A stretch of DNA of 45,739 nucleotides from Sphingomonadales bacterium (GCA_028871475.1 JAGWMZ010000029.1:1-45739), one strand, 5' to 3'. Shown: positions 23,024 through 31,548, counted from the first letter of the stretch. Notes: generated by a model from the letters alone, not told the origin. Made by a program: numbers and translations.

Positions 23024-25258
23024 ATGACCCTTCCAACGCTTTCCGGTGAAATCTGGAACCAGAAATATCGCTTTCACGGCGGCGACGGCACCACCGACAA
23101 CTCGGTTGACGATACGTGGTGGCGCGTGGCGAAGGCGATCGCGGCCAACGAAGCGCCCGATTCAAGGGTGAAGTGGGCTCAGACGTTCCACGATACCTTG
23201 GCTGACTTCCGCTTCATTCCGGCGGGCCGGATCCTTGCGGGGGCTGGGACCGGGCGCGATGTCACGCTGTTCAACTGCTTCGTCATGGGGGTGATCCCCG
23301 ACAATCTCGACGGCATATTCCAGCATCTGCGCGAGGCCGCCGTGACGATGCAGCAAGGCGGTGGCGTCGGGATGGACTTTTCGACGATCCGGCCCGCCGG
23401 GGCAGCTGTTCGCGGCGTGGGCGCGCAGGCATCCGGGCCGCTCAGCTTCATGGACAGCTGGAATGCGATGTGCGGCACGATCATGGCCGCTGGGCAGCGG
23501 CGCGGTGCGATGATGGGGTGCCTCAGGATCGACCATCCCGATATCGAGGCGTTCATCGAGGCCAAGCGCGACCGGACCCGGCTGCGCAATTTCAACCTCT
23601 CGGTCCTGGTCACCGATGCGTTCATGGAGGCCTTGGCGGCCGACGGCGAATGGGCGCTCCGCTTCAACGGCGAGTTCCACCGGTCGGTGCCCGCGCGTGC
23701 GCTGTGGCGCCGGCTCATGCAGGCGACCTACGATGTGGCCGAGCCGGGCGTCATCTTCATCGACCGGGTCAACCAGCACAACAACCTCGGTTATTGCGAG
23801 GCGATCGTCGGCAGCAATCCGTGCGGCGAACAGATGCTCCCGGCCTATGGGGCCTGCCTGCTCGGCTCGATCAACCTCGCCCGGCTGGTGCCGCAGCCGT
23901 TTGCGCCGGACAGCGCACTGGACGAGGCCGAACTGGCTGCCCTGACGGCCACGGCGGTCCGCTTTCTCGACAATGTGATCGACATTTCCCGCTATCCCTT
24001 GCCGCAGCAGGAGGCCGAGGCGAAGGCCAAGCGGAGGATCGGGCTGGGGATCACCGGGCTCGCCGATGCCTTGCTGTTCTGCAACGTCCGCTATGGGTCG
24101 GAGCAGGCCATTGCCCTGACCTGCCGGTGGCTCGATACCATCCGCCACGCCGCCTATCGGGCCAGTGCCGCGCTAGCTGCCGAGAAGGGGAGTTTCCCGC
24201 TGTATGACGAGGTCATTCTCGAACAGCCCAACCTGGTGACGCTGGATGATCCGACCCGCGCTCTGATCCGCCAGAGCGGCCTGCGCAACGGCTGCCTGAC
24301 CTCGATCGCGCCGACCGGGACCACTTCGCTTCTGGCAGGCAATGTTTCCTCGGGGATCGAGCCGGTCTTTGCCTACAGCTACTTCCGCAAGGTGCGGCAG
24401 GCGGACGGATCGACCCGCGAGGAGGCGGTTGAGGACCATGGTTATCAGGTTTGGAAGGAACTGCATGGGGATGCCCCGCCGCCGGAAAACCTGTTCGTCA
24501 GCGCCCAGTCGCTTGATCCGTCCGATCATCTGGCGATGCAGGCACCTGCCCAGCGCCTGATCGACAGTTCCATCTCCAAGACCGTCAACTGCCCGGAGGA
24601 CATCAGCTTCGATGCGTTTGTCGATATTTATGCCGAGGCCTATCATCTGGGCTGCAAGGGGCTGACGACCTATCGTCCCAATGCCACCACGGGTTCGGTG
24701 CTGAGCGTCGAGGCGCCGCCCGCGCCCGCTCCGGCCCCTGCTTCCGCCGAAGCCGTCCTCGAGCCCCGGCCTGAACTGCTGCATGGGTCGACCTACAAGG
24801 TCAAATGGCCACACAGCGAGCACGCGATCTATGTCACGATCAATGACCTGATCGAGGAGGATCGGCGCCGGCCATTCGAGATGTTCATCAACTCCAAGAA
24901 CATGGAGCACTATGCCTGGACGGTCGGGCTGACCCGCATGATTTCGGCCGTGCTGCGCCGGGGCGGGGACATCGGCTTTGTCGCCGAGGAGCTCAAGGCC
25001 GTGTTCGACCCGCGGGGCGGCTCGTGGGTGAACCGGCGGTATGTCCCATCGCTGCTCGCCGCGATCGGCGATGTGTTCGAGGGGCACCTGGCGGGTCTAA
25101 GCGGCGGCGAAGGACCGCGGGCCGATCCGCAGGTCCCGGCCTCATCCATCGAGGGCGCACCGGTCGGCAGGGCCTGCACCCAATGCGGGCACCTTACGAT
25201 GCATCGCCAGGAGGGCTGCGACAAATGCCTGGAGTGCGGCTATTCAAAGTGCGGCTAG
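23024..25258 (+). CDS. nrdJ: Class II (B12-dependent) ribonucleotide reductase
   Basis: Makes deoxynucleotides with adenosylcobalamin, with or without oxygen. The 744-aa protein shows FNCFVMGVIPDNLDGIF, GGGVGMDFSTIRP, NPCGEQ (the cysteine of the active site triad), SIAPTGTTSLLAGNVSSGIEP in the barrel, an Ala/Pro linker at about 565-585, and a C-terminal Cys-rich tail (CTQCGHLTMHRQEGCDKCLECG) that passes electrons in. An FNR-type box precedes it. Anaerobic cells cannot use an oxygen-dependent class I enzyme, so the gene fits this island. Its last 15 bases overlap the end of the convergent fnrL. Confidence 0.95.
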   Translation: MTLPTLSGEIWNQKYRFHGGDGTTDNSVDDTWWRVAKAIAANEAPDSRVKWAQTFHDTLADFRFIPAGRILAGAGTGRDVTLFNCFVMGVIPDNLDGIFQHLREAAVTMQQGGGVGMDFSTIRPAGAAVRGVGAQASGPLSFMDSWNAMCGTIMAAGQRRGAMMGCLRIDHPDIEAFIEAKRDRTRLRNFNLSVLVTDAFMEALAADGEWALRFNGEFHRSVPARALWRRLMQATYDVAEPGVIFIDRVNQHNNLGYCEAIVGSNPCGEQMLPAYGACLLGSINLARLVPQPFAPDSALDEAELAALTATAVRFLDNVIDISRYPLPQQEAEAKAKRRIGLGITGLADALLFCNVRYGSEQAIALTCRWLDTIRHAAYRASAALAAEKGSFPLYDEVILEQPNLVTLDDPTRALIRQSGLRNGCLTSIAPTGTTSLLAGNVSSGIEPVFAYSYFRKVRQADGSTREEAVEDHGYQVWKELHGDAPPPENLFVSAQSLDPSDHLAMQAPAQRLIDSSISKTVNCPEDISFDAFVDIYAEAYHLGCKGLTTYRPNATTGSVLSVEAPPAPAPAPASAEAVLEPRPELLHGSTYKVKWPHSEHAIYVTINDLIEEDRRRPFEMFINSKNMEHYAWTVGLTRMISAVLRRGGDIGFVAEELKAVFDPRGGSWVNRRYVPSLLAAIGDVFEGHLAGLSGGEGPRADPQVPASSIEGAPVGRACTQCGHLTMHRQEGCDKCLECGYSKCG

Positions 25259-26005
25259 CGCCGACTCGCTAAAGGTTCCGGTTCCGAATGCCAGGCTGCA
25301 GATCCGTGCCATGTCGAGAATTTCAAGCTGCCTGCCGGGGCGGGAGCGGATCGTTCGGGCCTGGCGCAGGGCGGTGAACTCCCGGCTGACCGTCTCCTTG
25401 GTCAGCCCGAGGTAATCCGCGATGTCGATCCGGCTCATCGGGAGATGGATCACGTTGCCCGGGGCGCCCGCCCCCGCCCCGGCCTGCGAACGGTGATGGA
25501 CATCGTGCAGAAAGCACGCGAGCCGTTCGCGCGCGGTTGCCCGTCCCAGCAGGACGGTCCTGTTCTGCGCGGCGATCAGATCGCCGGTCAGGCGGTGCTG
25601 GCTGGACTGGGCAAGTTCGGCTTTCCGACGCGCAAACTGTTCGAAGCGCGCAGCATCGAACCGGCAAAGCGTGGCCCTGCTGACTGCCTCGGCGGTGCAA
25701 TGATGGTCCCCCCATCCGCACAAGCCAATGAATTCGCCCGGAAAATGAAACGCGATGACCTGACGCCGCCCGTCCGGGAGCAGTGCGTAAAGCTGGATAA
25801 TCCCGCTCGTCAGGCTGAATACGCAGTCCGCCCGGTCTCCCTGATGGAACAGGGCTTCTCCCTGAGACAGGCGGACCTCGCCCCCTTGATTGCGCAGCTC
25901 GGCGAGCGCTTGCACATCAAGCGTGTTGCAGACAGCCCGGGCGCTGACCGCGCAACTGCGACACGGGTGCTTATCGCCGAGATTGGCTCTTCGGCACTCT
26001 GCCAT
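25244..26005 (-). CDS. fnrL: FNR/FnrL-type oxygen-sensing transcription factor
   Basis: A 253-aa Crp/Fnr regulator. The N-terminal cluster C15-x2-C18-x7-C26 together with C114 (RATLCRFD, at the place of E. coli FNR C122) can bind a [4Fe-4S] cluster that oxygen destroys. The cupin-like domain spans about 30-150, and the HTH at about 205-230 has TKETVSREF, the E-x2-SR pattern that reads TTGAT-N4-ATCAA. An FNR-type box lies 70 bases before its start, which suggests autoregulation. It is the probable activator of nrdJ, ubiTUV and nar here. Confidence 0.92.
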   Translation of the reverse strand: MAECRRANLGDKHPCRSCAVSARAVCNTLDVQALAELRNQGGEVRLSQGEALFHQGDRADCVFSLTSGIIQLYALLPDGRRQVIAFHFPGEFIGLCGWGDHHCTAEAVSRATLCRFDAARFEQFARRKAELAQSSQHRLTGDLIAAQNRTVLLGRATARERLACFLHDVHHRSQAGAGAGAPGNVIHLPMSRIDIADYLGLTKETVSREFTALRQARTIRSRPGRQLEILDMARICSLAFGTGTFSESALAAL

Positions 26006-26074
26006 GGCGCACGTTCCCGACTATTGCTCGACCTGTTCGCCGGGCACCATTGCCCGATTCAGCACGGCGCTTGA

Positions 26075-26088
26075 ATGATCTGGGTCAA
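26075..26088 (-). promoter_or_regulatory. FNR-type box upstream of fnrL
   Basis: ATGATCTGGGTCAA matches the FNR consensus at 8 of 10 defined positions. The centre is about 77 bases before the fnrL ATG, which allows activation from near -41 or autorepression. The box also follows the end of the PdxH-like gene. Confidence 0.55.
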
Positions 26089-26126
26089 AGCTCGCCCGTT
26101 GTTGGCGGGCCGCGGGGTTGGGCAAC

Positions 26127-26732
26127 TCACGTGCCAGCGGGATTCACCGCGTCGTCGGTTCCCACGAGACGAACAGGTCCGCCCTGCTCCTGGAATCGAA
26201 TTTCCGAGGGAATGACGCGAAAGCCCGACCAGAATTTCGGCCGTGCCAACCTGCCAGTTGCCCAGATCGCCGTGAAGCGTGCGATCCTTAGCCATAGGTG
26301 CAGGCGGCTGCCCAATGGTTCCGACTGGCGCGAGGCCCAGGCTCCGATCCGGGAAAGCGCCGGACGCCGCGCGAAATAGGCATCAGCCTCTTGCGCGCGA
26401 AGCGGTTCCGCCCGGCCCGCGATCTCGACGCGCCGCCCGGCTTTCGCCCAGTCGAACAGCAGTGCCGCCTGCGGATTTGCGCGCAATTCCTGCGCCTTGC
26501 GGCTTCCCAGATTGGTGTAGAACACGAAGCCGCGGTCATTGCAGTCCTTCAGCAGCACCATGCGTGCCGAGGGTGTGCCGTCACAGGTGGCCGTTGCGAG
26601 GACCATTGTGGCGGGGTCGTGGCATTCCTCTGCCTCAGCCTCGCGCAGCCATCGCCTGAAAAGCTGCAGAGCTTGCAGCATCTCAAGCGCTGTGCTCTCG
26701 CCCTCAGGCGGCGACCGGACCGCGAGCGTCAT
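26127..26732 (-). CDS. Pyridoxamine 5'-phosphate oxidase (PdxH-like)
   Basis: A 201-aa FMN-binding split-barrel protein close to PdxH: MVLATATCDGTPSARMVLLK, RGFVFYTNLGSRKAQEL, AALLFDW, RVEIAGRAEPL, DAYFARRP, IGAWASRQSEPL and FWSGFRVIPSEIRF all match. The C-terminal end departs from PdxH: the usual WQD.P.RLHDR is replaced by RFQEQGGPVRLVGTDD, so substrate binding may differ. PdxH needs oxygen, which is odd in an anaerobic operon. ATG 26732 overlaps ubiV by 29 bases and is chosen because the family begins nearby; an upstream start would read far into ubiV. Confidence 0.8.
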   Translation of the reverse strand: MTLAVRSPPEGESTALEMLQALQLFRRWLREAEAEECHDPATMVLATATCDGTPSARMVLLKDCNDRGFVFYTNLGSRKAQELRANPQAALLFDWAKAGRRVEIAGRAEPLRAQEADAYFARRPALSRIGAWASRQSEPLGSRLHLWLRIARFTAIWATGRLARPKFWSGFRVIPSEIRFQEQGGPVRLVGTDDAVNPAGT

Positions 26733-27621
26733 GATATTGATGGCCCGCAATTCCGTGCCAAAAACCATTGATGAAAGGGCCGATGCCGAATGCAGCAAGT
26801 CGCGACATTGCCTCTGCTCCGGTGGACCGGCCTGCCAGGCGATCTGCAAATATCGTCGAAACGGCGACCATGTCGGTCCGATGGGGCATCAGGCGGACAT
26901 GCGTCACGCCGCGCGCCAACAAGTCCTCGATTTCCGCTGCAAGGTTGAGATAGCCGTGGGACAGGGTCTGCACGCCATTGATCACCAGGAATCGCTCGTT
27001 CTCCAAAGTGGTGAGCGTCAGTCCGTCCGGGTCTTCACCGCACACGAACTGGCACTCATCCTTGCTTCGCCGGTGCGCGCGCGCATGAAAACAACGGGCC
27101 GAGATGGCGAGCGGGACGCGGCCGAACGCCTGGACCTCGATAGCAACGTCCAGGGGGCGGGCCCGTTGCGCCATCAATTCCACCACTGTTCCGGGAAGTT
27201 CCGGCGGCAGGGAAAAATGATTTGCACCATGACCGGCGAGGTGAACCATGGTCTCTTCGTTATAGACGTTCATCATCGGGCCGATCCGATGTGGCCGACC
27301 TTTGGTTGCGATCAGGCCCGCAGCATTGTTGATCTCGATGTTGTGATCGCCGGCCACGCACAGGTCGGTGGTCATCTTGCGTTCCCGGTTGAGCACGACC
27401 TCGGTAAGGCTGGAGAAGACAACCGTCTTGCCCCCGCGTTCCAGCCGTTCGACCACCTCCGGCAGGTGGCTGTCGAAGAACGGGGTGCGCTTGGAACAGA
27501 CGACCTCGCCGAGATAGACGGTGTCGATCGGGCTTTCGTCGGCTATCCGGGCGTAGAAGTCGCGCTTGGCGTCGGCGTCCCAGTGGAACAAAATTGGCCC
27601 GAGAGTCAGTTTGGCTGCCAT
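26704..27621 (-). CDS. ubiV: UbiV, oxygen-independent ubiquinone hydroxylation subunit
   Basis: UbiU and UbiV form a [4Fe-4S] heterodimer of the peptidase U32 family that hydroxylates the ubiquinone ring without O2, using prephenate as oxygen source. The 305-aa protein carries the four ligands as C42 (GEVVCSKRTPFF), C177, C190 and C194 (C-x12-C-x3-C), the E. coli UbiV spacing. ATG 27621 is five bases behind the ubiU stop; GTG 27636 would add five residues. It is third in the ubiT-ubiU-ubiV order. Confidence 0.93.
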   Translation of the reverse strand: MAAKLTLGPILFHWDADAKRDFYARIADESPIDTVYLGEVVCSKRTPFFDSHLPEVVERLERGGKTVVFSSLTEVVLNRERKMTTDLCVAGDHNIEINNAAGLIATKGRPHRIGPMMNVYNEETMVHLAGHGANHFSLPPELPGTVVELMAQRARPLDVAIEVQAFGRVPLAISARCFHARAHRRSKDECQFVCGEDPDGLTLTTLENERFLVINGVQTLSHGYLNLAAEIEDLLARGVTHVRLMPHRTDMVAVSTIFADRLAGRSTGAEAMSRLAAFGIGPFINGFWHGIAGHQYHDARGPVAA

Positions 27622-27626
27622 GATTT

Positions 27627-28625
27627 CTAGCGCCACTTCTTGGTCATGAATGCGCCCTGGGTCTGCTTCTGGCCCTCGGTCAGGGCCAGCAGGTCGATCA
27701 GGTCTGGCGCCCGGCCCGCAGCCACAGCATCTATTGCCTTGCGGAAGCCGCCAACGACATTGCCGACATAGGCCCGCGATCGTTGCCGGCCCTCGATCTT
27801 CAGGGCATCGACGCCAACCGCGGCGAGTGCGGGCAGCATCTCCATCAGGTTGAGGCTGATCGGTTCCTCGAAGGCATAAAACGGCTCAGGACGCGCCGCA
27901 GTGCAATATCTGCCCTTGCAGATCGTCGGATAGCCGGCCTGCTCGTCGGGAGCAAAGCGGTCTATCACGTGGGAGCCCAGGCTGGCGATGACGGCGCCGG
28001 CGCTGTCGCGGTCGTAGCGGACCTTCGAAGGAGGCGAGCAAGCGCCGTCCATGTTGGTGGAAATGCCGACGGCATAGTTGGTCAGGCTGCACCTTCCCTC
28101 AACCATGAGCCCGTGGTTTCCGAAAACGAAGGTTTCGATCTCGCAGGGGATTTCCGCCTTCAGTTGGCGAATTTCGGGAATGGTCAGGATGCGGGGCAGC
28201 ACCGCGCGGCGGATGCCGAATTCGCAGCAATAGAAATTGATCGCCTCGGGGCTGGATGCCCCCGCCTGAACCGAGAGATGTAGCCGGCAATGAGGATGGT
28301 GGTGTGCAATGCAGGCTGCCACCCCGATGTCGGCCACGATGAAGGCGTCAACGCCGATCCGCGCCCCGCAATCGGCCGCTTCCTTCCAGAGGGGAAAACG
28401 CCCGGCCGAGGCAAAGCTGTTCAAGGCCAGCAACACCTTGGCCCCATGGGCATGGGCATAGGCGACACTGCTGTGCAGTTCCTCGGACGTGAAATTCAGC
28501 CCGGTGAAATTGCGCGCATTGGTCGCGTTCTGAAAGCCGCAGTAAACCGCGTCTGCCCCGGCATCGACCGCCGCGCGCAGCATGGCGGGTGTCCCTGCCG
28601 GGCAGACGAGTTCGGGCCGCTTCAT
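27627..28625 (-). CDS. ubiU: UbiU, oxygen-independent ubiquinone hydroxylation subunit
   Basis: A 332-aa peptidase U32 family protein starting MKRPELVCPAGTPAMLRAAV. The cluster ligands are probably C179 (EGRCSL), C196 (GACSPP) and the pair in ICKGRYCTAARP. The ATG overlaps the ubiT stop (ATGA), so it is coupled to ubiT, and the TTG six bases earlier is rejected. It partners UbiV in the cytoplasm. Together they would keep ubiquinol available for NarI, NorB and CydA in the absence of oxygen. Confidence 0.94.
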   Translation of the reverse strand: MKRPELVCPAGTPAMLRAAVDAGADAVYCGFQNATNARNFTGLNFTSEELHSSVAYAHAHGAKVLLALNSFASAGRFPLWKEAADCGARIGVDAFIVADIGVAACIAHHHPHCRLHLSVQAGASSPEAINFYCCEFGIRRAVLPRILTIPEIRQLKAEIPCEIETFVFGNHGLMVEGRCSLTNYAVGISTNMDGACSPPSKVRYDRDSAGAVIASLGSHVIDRFAPDEQAGYPTICKGRYCTAARPEPFYAFEEPISLNLMEMLPALAAVGVDALKIEGRQRSRAYVGNVVGGFRKAIDAVAAGRAPDLIDLLALTEGQKQTQGAFMTKKWR

Positions 28626-29125
28626 GCCCAAGTCGCCGCACGCCGGTGGTAGCGCCTGCGCGCAGGTTGGCCAAGGAGTTTGCCCGGCCCGCGAAGCATC
28701 CCCCAGATGCTATCCATTATCGAGCCGTCGAGATCGTCGATGGCGTTTCGCAAGCAGACGACTGCGTCGAGGTTGCCGGTAATGTGGATGTCCCGGGAGA
28801 AAAACAGCGCATCCCCATCGCCGCAGCCATCGGCCATTCTTGCCAATTGGGCGCAAGAGCCGGTGATCCGGGCGTCGCAAGGGTGAGCTGGCCCGCGGGT
28901 GAGTGCGCGCAGCCGAGGATTCAAGGGATCAGGCCGGAGGAGCAACAGGAATGGCAGCCGGCCCGCATCAATCACATAGCTGCACTGCTTATAGGGTCCC
29001 AGGCGGTCAAAGATCGTCGGGTGGTCAAGGATGATCCTTTTCACGATGCGTTTGAGCAGGGGTTGCACCGGTAGCAAGCATACCGCCGGGATCGGTGGCA
29101 GACGCTTTGTAGTCACGTGTTTCAT
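28622..29125 (-). CDS. ubiT: UbiT, SCP2-domain lipid-binding accessory protein
   Basis: The 167-aa protein has one SCP2 sterol-carrier domain (about 35-140), including YVIDAGRLPFLLLLRPD, a run of LTRGPAHPCDARITGSCAQL and GDALFFSRDIHITGNLDA. UbiT replaces UbiJ in the anaerobic pathway and binds the prenylated intermediates. ATG 29125 is chosen because AGGA lies nine bases upstream and the family starts here; the frame stays open for 23 more codons. It leads the ubiTUV genes. Confidence 0.9.
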   Translation of the reverse strand: MKHVTTKRLPPIPAVCLLPVQPLLKRIVKRIILDHPTIFDRLGPYKQCSYVIDAGRLPFLLLLRPDPLNPRLRALTRGPAHPCDARITGSCAQLARMADGCGDGDALFFSRDIHITGNLDAVVCLRNAIDDLDGSIMDSIWGMLRGPGKLLGQPARRRYHRRAATWA

Positions 29126-29177
29126 GAAATGATCCTGGCCGGTTCTCGGCGTTCCCGAGTCCCTCTGATTCATGCCG

Positions 29178-29378
29178 TTACAGGCGGTGTCCACAGCATT
29201 CGCACCGGGTCTGCTTGTCCGTTCCCGCGGCGTTCGCGGCGTGGCCGACGGATTGGATGTGTCCGCAAAGCGTGCAGATTTGAGGGTTCATCCAATCCGC
29301 AATCCGTTTCGAGACGCGAAAGAACCCGCGGCCGGGCGGTTTATGGCGGGCCGATTCCGGAAAGATCCTGTTGAACAT
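29178..29378 (-). CDS. Possible small zinc-ribbon or rubredoxin-like protein
   Basis: A 66-aa ORF in line with ubiT. Its C-terminal half carries CTLCGH and, 22 residues later, CECCGHRL, giving two knuckles able to bind Zn or Fe. The N-terminal half is basic. The Cys layout is unlikely by chance, and the FNR-type boxes lie just upstream, so it may be the first gene of the ubi operon. A ribosome site is weak (AGTAGG), and I cannot name a family. The rest of the 29126-29505 interval holds only the two boxes and a TATAAT. Confidence 0.45.
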   Translation of the reverse strand: MFNRIFPESARHKPPGRGFFRVSKRIADWMNPQICTLCGHIQSVGHAANAAGTDKQTRCECCGHRL

Positions 29379-29411
29379 GACCGGGGCCTACTCAAAGGGT
29401 GACTGCAAAAA

Positions 29412-29425
29412 GTGATGCAGATCAC
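29412..29425. promoter_or_regulatory. FNR/CRP-type box, ubi-porin intergenic region, site 1
   Basis: GTGATGCAGATCAC is a perfect palindrome that matches TTGAT-N4-ATCAA at 8 of 10 positions. A TATAAT sequence lies at 29454-29459 on the porin side. The box is 34 bases from the zinc-ribbon ORF start and 81 from the porin start. Confidence 0.6.
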
Positions 29426-29458
29426 TGAAGATCCAAAAACAGCAAAGGTGCAATATAA

Positions 29459-29472
29459 TTGATATACGTCAA
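29459..29472. promoter_or_regulatory. FNR-type box, ubi-porin intergenic region, site 2
   Basis: TTGATATACGTCAA matches the FNR consensus at 9 of 10 positions. It overlaps the end of the TATAAT on the porin side, so it would block that promoter, while its distance suits activation of the minus-strand ubi genes. Confidence 0.65.
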
Positions 29473-29505
29473 TCATTGGCGGCAAAATCCGGCTAGTTGT
29501 GCGAA

Positions 29506-30707
29506 ATGCATCAATCACACTTCTGCGTTCTGGCACTTGTCGGTCTGGCTGCGCCAGCTTTGGCGGAGGCGCCGCCTGCAGCGCCGGTCACGCCCTATGC
29601 CGACGTCCGCTATCGTCTCGAACTGGTCGATCAGGCTGGCCTGCCCGAGGATGCGGCGGCATCAACCTTGCGCGTCCGGGCGGGAATCAAGACGCGCGAG
29701 TGGCAGCACTTTTCCGCCGTGATCGAGGGCGAGACAATCCTGGCGATCGGGGCCGCGCACTACAACGACACTGTCAATGGCAAGGCCGCCTATCCTGTGG
29801 TCGCCGATCCGACCGACACGCTGCTCAACCAGGCCTATCTTCGCTGGCGGCCATCCGCTGAGGTTGAAGCGACGGTCGGGCGTCAGGCGGTCAACGTCGA
29901 GAACCAGCGCTGGATCGGCTCGGTCGGCTGGCGGCAGGATGACCAGACACTCGACGCAGCACGCGTGACGGTCAGGCCGCTCCCTGACCTGTCACTGGAT
30001 TACTTTCATGCCTGGCGCGTCAACCGGGTGTTCGGACCGGATTCGCCGCAGGGCACCTGGCGCGACACCGCGATCAATGGCGCGCGGGCGGCATACACGA
30101 TCAAAGGCTTCGGCACGCTTTCGGGCTACGGCTACTGGCTGGTTCTTCCGGCCTTCCCCGCCGGCAGTTCCCGTCCTTGGGCGTGCGGATGGCTGGCGAG
30201 CGGCCCGTCGGAAAGGGGGTCCTGATCCTCTATGCCGCCGAGTTTGCTCGCCAGCACAACCTCTCGAACAACCCGCGCACCTTCGCGCTGGACTATCTGT
30301 TGCTCGAGCCCGGGCTAAAGGCCGGGCCGGTAACGCTACGCCTGGGCTACGAGCGGCTGGAGGGCGATGGCGCGGCTGCCCTGCAAACCCCGCTTGCCAC
30401 GCTCCATGCCTTCAACGGATGGGCCGACAAATTCCTCACCACGCCGGGCAACGGGCTGGAGGACCTCTATGTTGATGCCGGCTTCAAGGTCGGCGGCAAG
30501 GCGCTTGGCGGGCTGACCCTGCGCGGGATGTGGCACCGCTTTCGCTCCACGCGTGCCGGGCTTGACTATGGCAGCGAATGGAACGCGCTGGCGAGCTATC
30601 CACTGAACCCCAAAATCACAGTTCTTGCCAAGTTTGCCCGCTACAATGCCCGGAGCTTCGCCACGGATACGACCAAGGCCTGGTTCTCGGTCGAGGCGAA
30701 GTTCTAG
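29506..30707 (+). pseudogene. Alginate-export-type outer membrane porin, frameshifted
   Basis: Two frames together make one beta-barrel protein of about 400 residues. Frame 1 (29506 to about 30165) has a signal peptide (MHQSHFCVLALVGLAAPALA, cut before EAPP) and barrel strands such as YADVRYRLELVDQAG, WQHFSAVIEGE and EATVGRQAVNVENQRWIG. Frame 2 picks up near 30160 (QFPSLGVRMAGERP) and runs to 30707, ending in the strand WFSVEAKF, whose terminal Phe is the signature of outer membrane proteins. A one-base change in or near the C run at 30155-30158 would explain the shift. The family is common in sphingomonads; in this place a nitrate or nitrite porin is conceivable. Mutation or sequencing error cannot be told apart. 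Confidence 0.8.
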
Positions 30708-30709
30708 CT

Positions 30710-31423
30710 CTATTCCCTGACCGGATCGGGCCGGGAGAAGGCTTCCAGTGCGGACCGGTCCACGACGCGAACCTGGCTGCCGTCCACGACGAGCCCGTGG
30801 CTTCGCAACACGCCGAACGCACGTGAAAGGTTTTCGGGCGTCATGCCCAGCAGCGAGGCAAGCACGCGCTTTTCCGCGCGGAGCTGCACCCGGCCGGTGG
30901 AGCCCTGCCGACGTTCCTGTTGCAGAATGAGGTTGCCCAGTCGTTCTGCCGATTGTCGCAACTTCATGTCGGTGAGTGCACGGACGACATCGCGATAGCC
31001 GAGCGCCAACTCGTGCATCGTTGCCTGCATCAGCGCAGTATCCTGCTTGATCACCTCACGCACCAGTGCCGCAGGAACAAGAAGCACCCGCGACGAGGTC
31101 AAGGTGCGCGCCGACATCAGGTACGGCATATCGGTAACGACAGCGGCGAGGATGAAGCTGGTCACCGGCTCGACGATCCGCATCGTCGTATCGCGGCCGG
31201 CGCTATGGGCATAGAGTTCGGCCAGCCCATCGACCAGGACATGCAGGAAATCGGCGCGTTGACCCAGTTCGAACAGGGTCAACTGCGGCGGGAATACTTG
31301 CAGGAACGAACCGGAAAAAATCCGGTTGCGCTCCGCCTCGCCCATGTCCCGGAACAGCGGCAGGGTTGCAATTTCGGGTCGTTCGGCGGGACGCACGGAG
31401 GATTCGCTTTCTGGTAGTTTCAC
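30710..31423 (-). CDS. narR: NarR-type Crp/Fnr regulator of nitrate respiration
   Basis: A 237-aa Crp/Fnr-family protein with a cyclic-nucleotide-type sensor domain (about 25-150), a long dimer helix and an HTH at about 185-210 (KRVLASLLGMTPENLSRAFGVL). It has no Cys at all, so it cannot carry an Fe-S cluster and is not an oxygen-sensing FNR. Its place divergent from a fused narK matches NarR of Paracoccus, which responds to nitrate and nitrite; a DNR-type NO sensor is the alternative. The start is GTG 31423. A perfect FNR-type box begins 19 bases upstream, close enough for autorepression. Confidence 0.82.
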   Translation of the reverse strand: MKLPESESSVRPAERPEIATLPLFRDMGEAERNRIFSGSFLQVFPPQLTLFELGQRADFLHVLVDGLAELYAHSAGRDTTMRIVEPVTSFILAAVVTDMPYLMSARTLTSSRVLLVPAALVREVIKQDTALMQATMHELALGYRDVVRALTDMKLRQSAERLGNLILQQERRQGSTGRVQLRAEKRVLASLLGMTPENLSRAFGVLRSHGLVVDGSQVRVVDRSALEAFSRPDPVRE

Positions 31424-31441
31424 CCAGCAATAGAGGCCTGC

Positions 31442-31455
31442 TTGATCTTCATCAA
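31442..31455. promoter_or_regulatory. FNR/NarR box 1 in the narR-narK region
   Basis: TTGATCTTCATCAA is a perfect TTGAT-N4-ATCAA match, 19 bases before the narR start. Confidence 0.8.
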
Positions 31456-31463
31456 TCGTCGGA

Positions 31464-31477
31464 TTGATCTTTATCTA
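31464..31477. promoter_or_regulatory. FNR/NarR box 2 in the narR-narK region, imperfect
   Basis: TTGATCTTTATCTA matches 8 of 10 positions. Its centre is 22 bases (about two helical turns) from that of box 1, so the two could bind dimers on one face of the DNA. Confidence 0.5.
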
Positions 31478-31534
31478 GTAGGAATGACTTCCAGATCAGG
31501 CCAATAAGAAGTCGCACCATTCCGTTCCGCCAAT

Positions 31535-31548
31535 TTGATCGTAATCAA
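31535..31548 (+). promoter_or_regulatory. FNR/NarR box 3, upstream of narK
   Basis: TTGATCGTAATCAA is a perfect match. Its centre is about 71 bases before the narK ATG, which leaves room for a start site at +41.5 and a leader of about 30 bases. This is the best candidate for the activator site of the nar operon. Confidence 0.8.
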
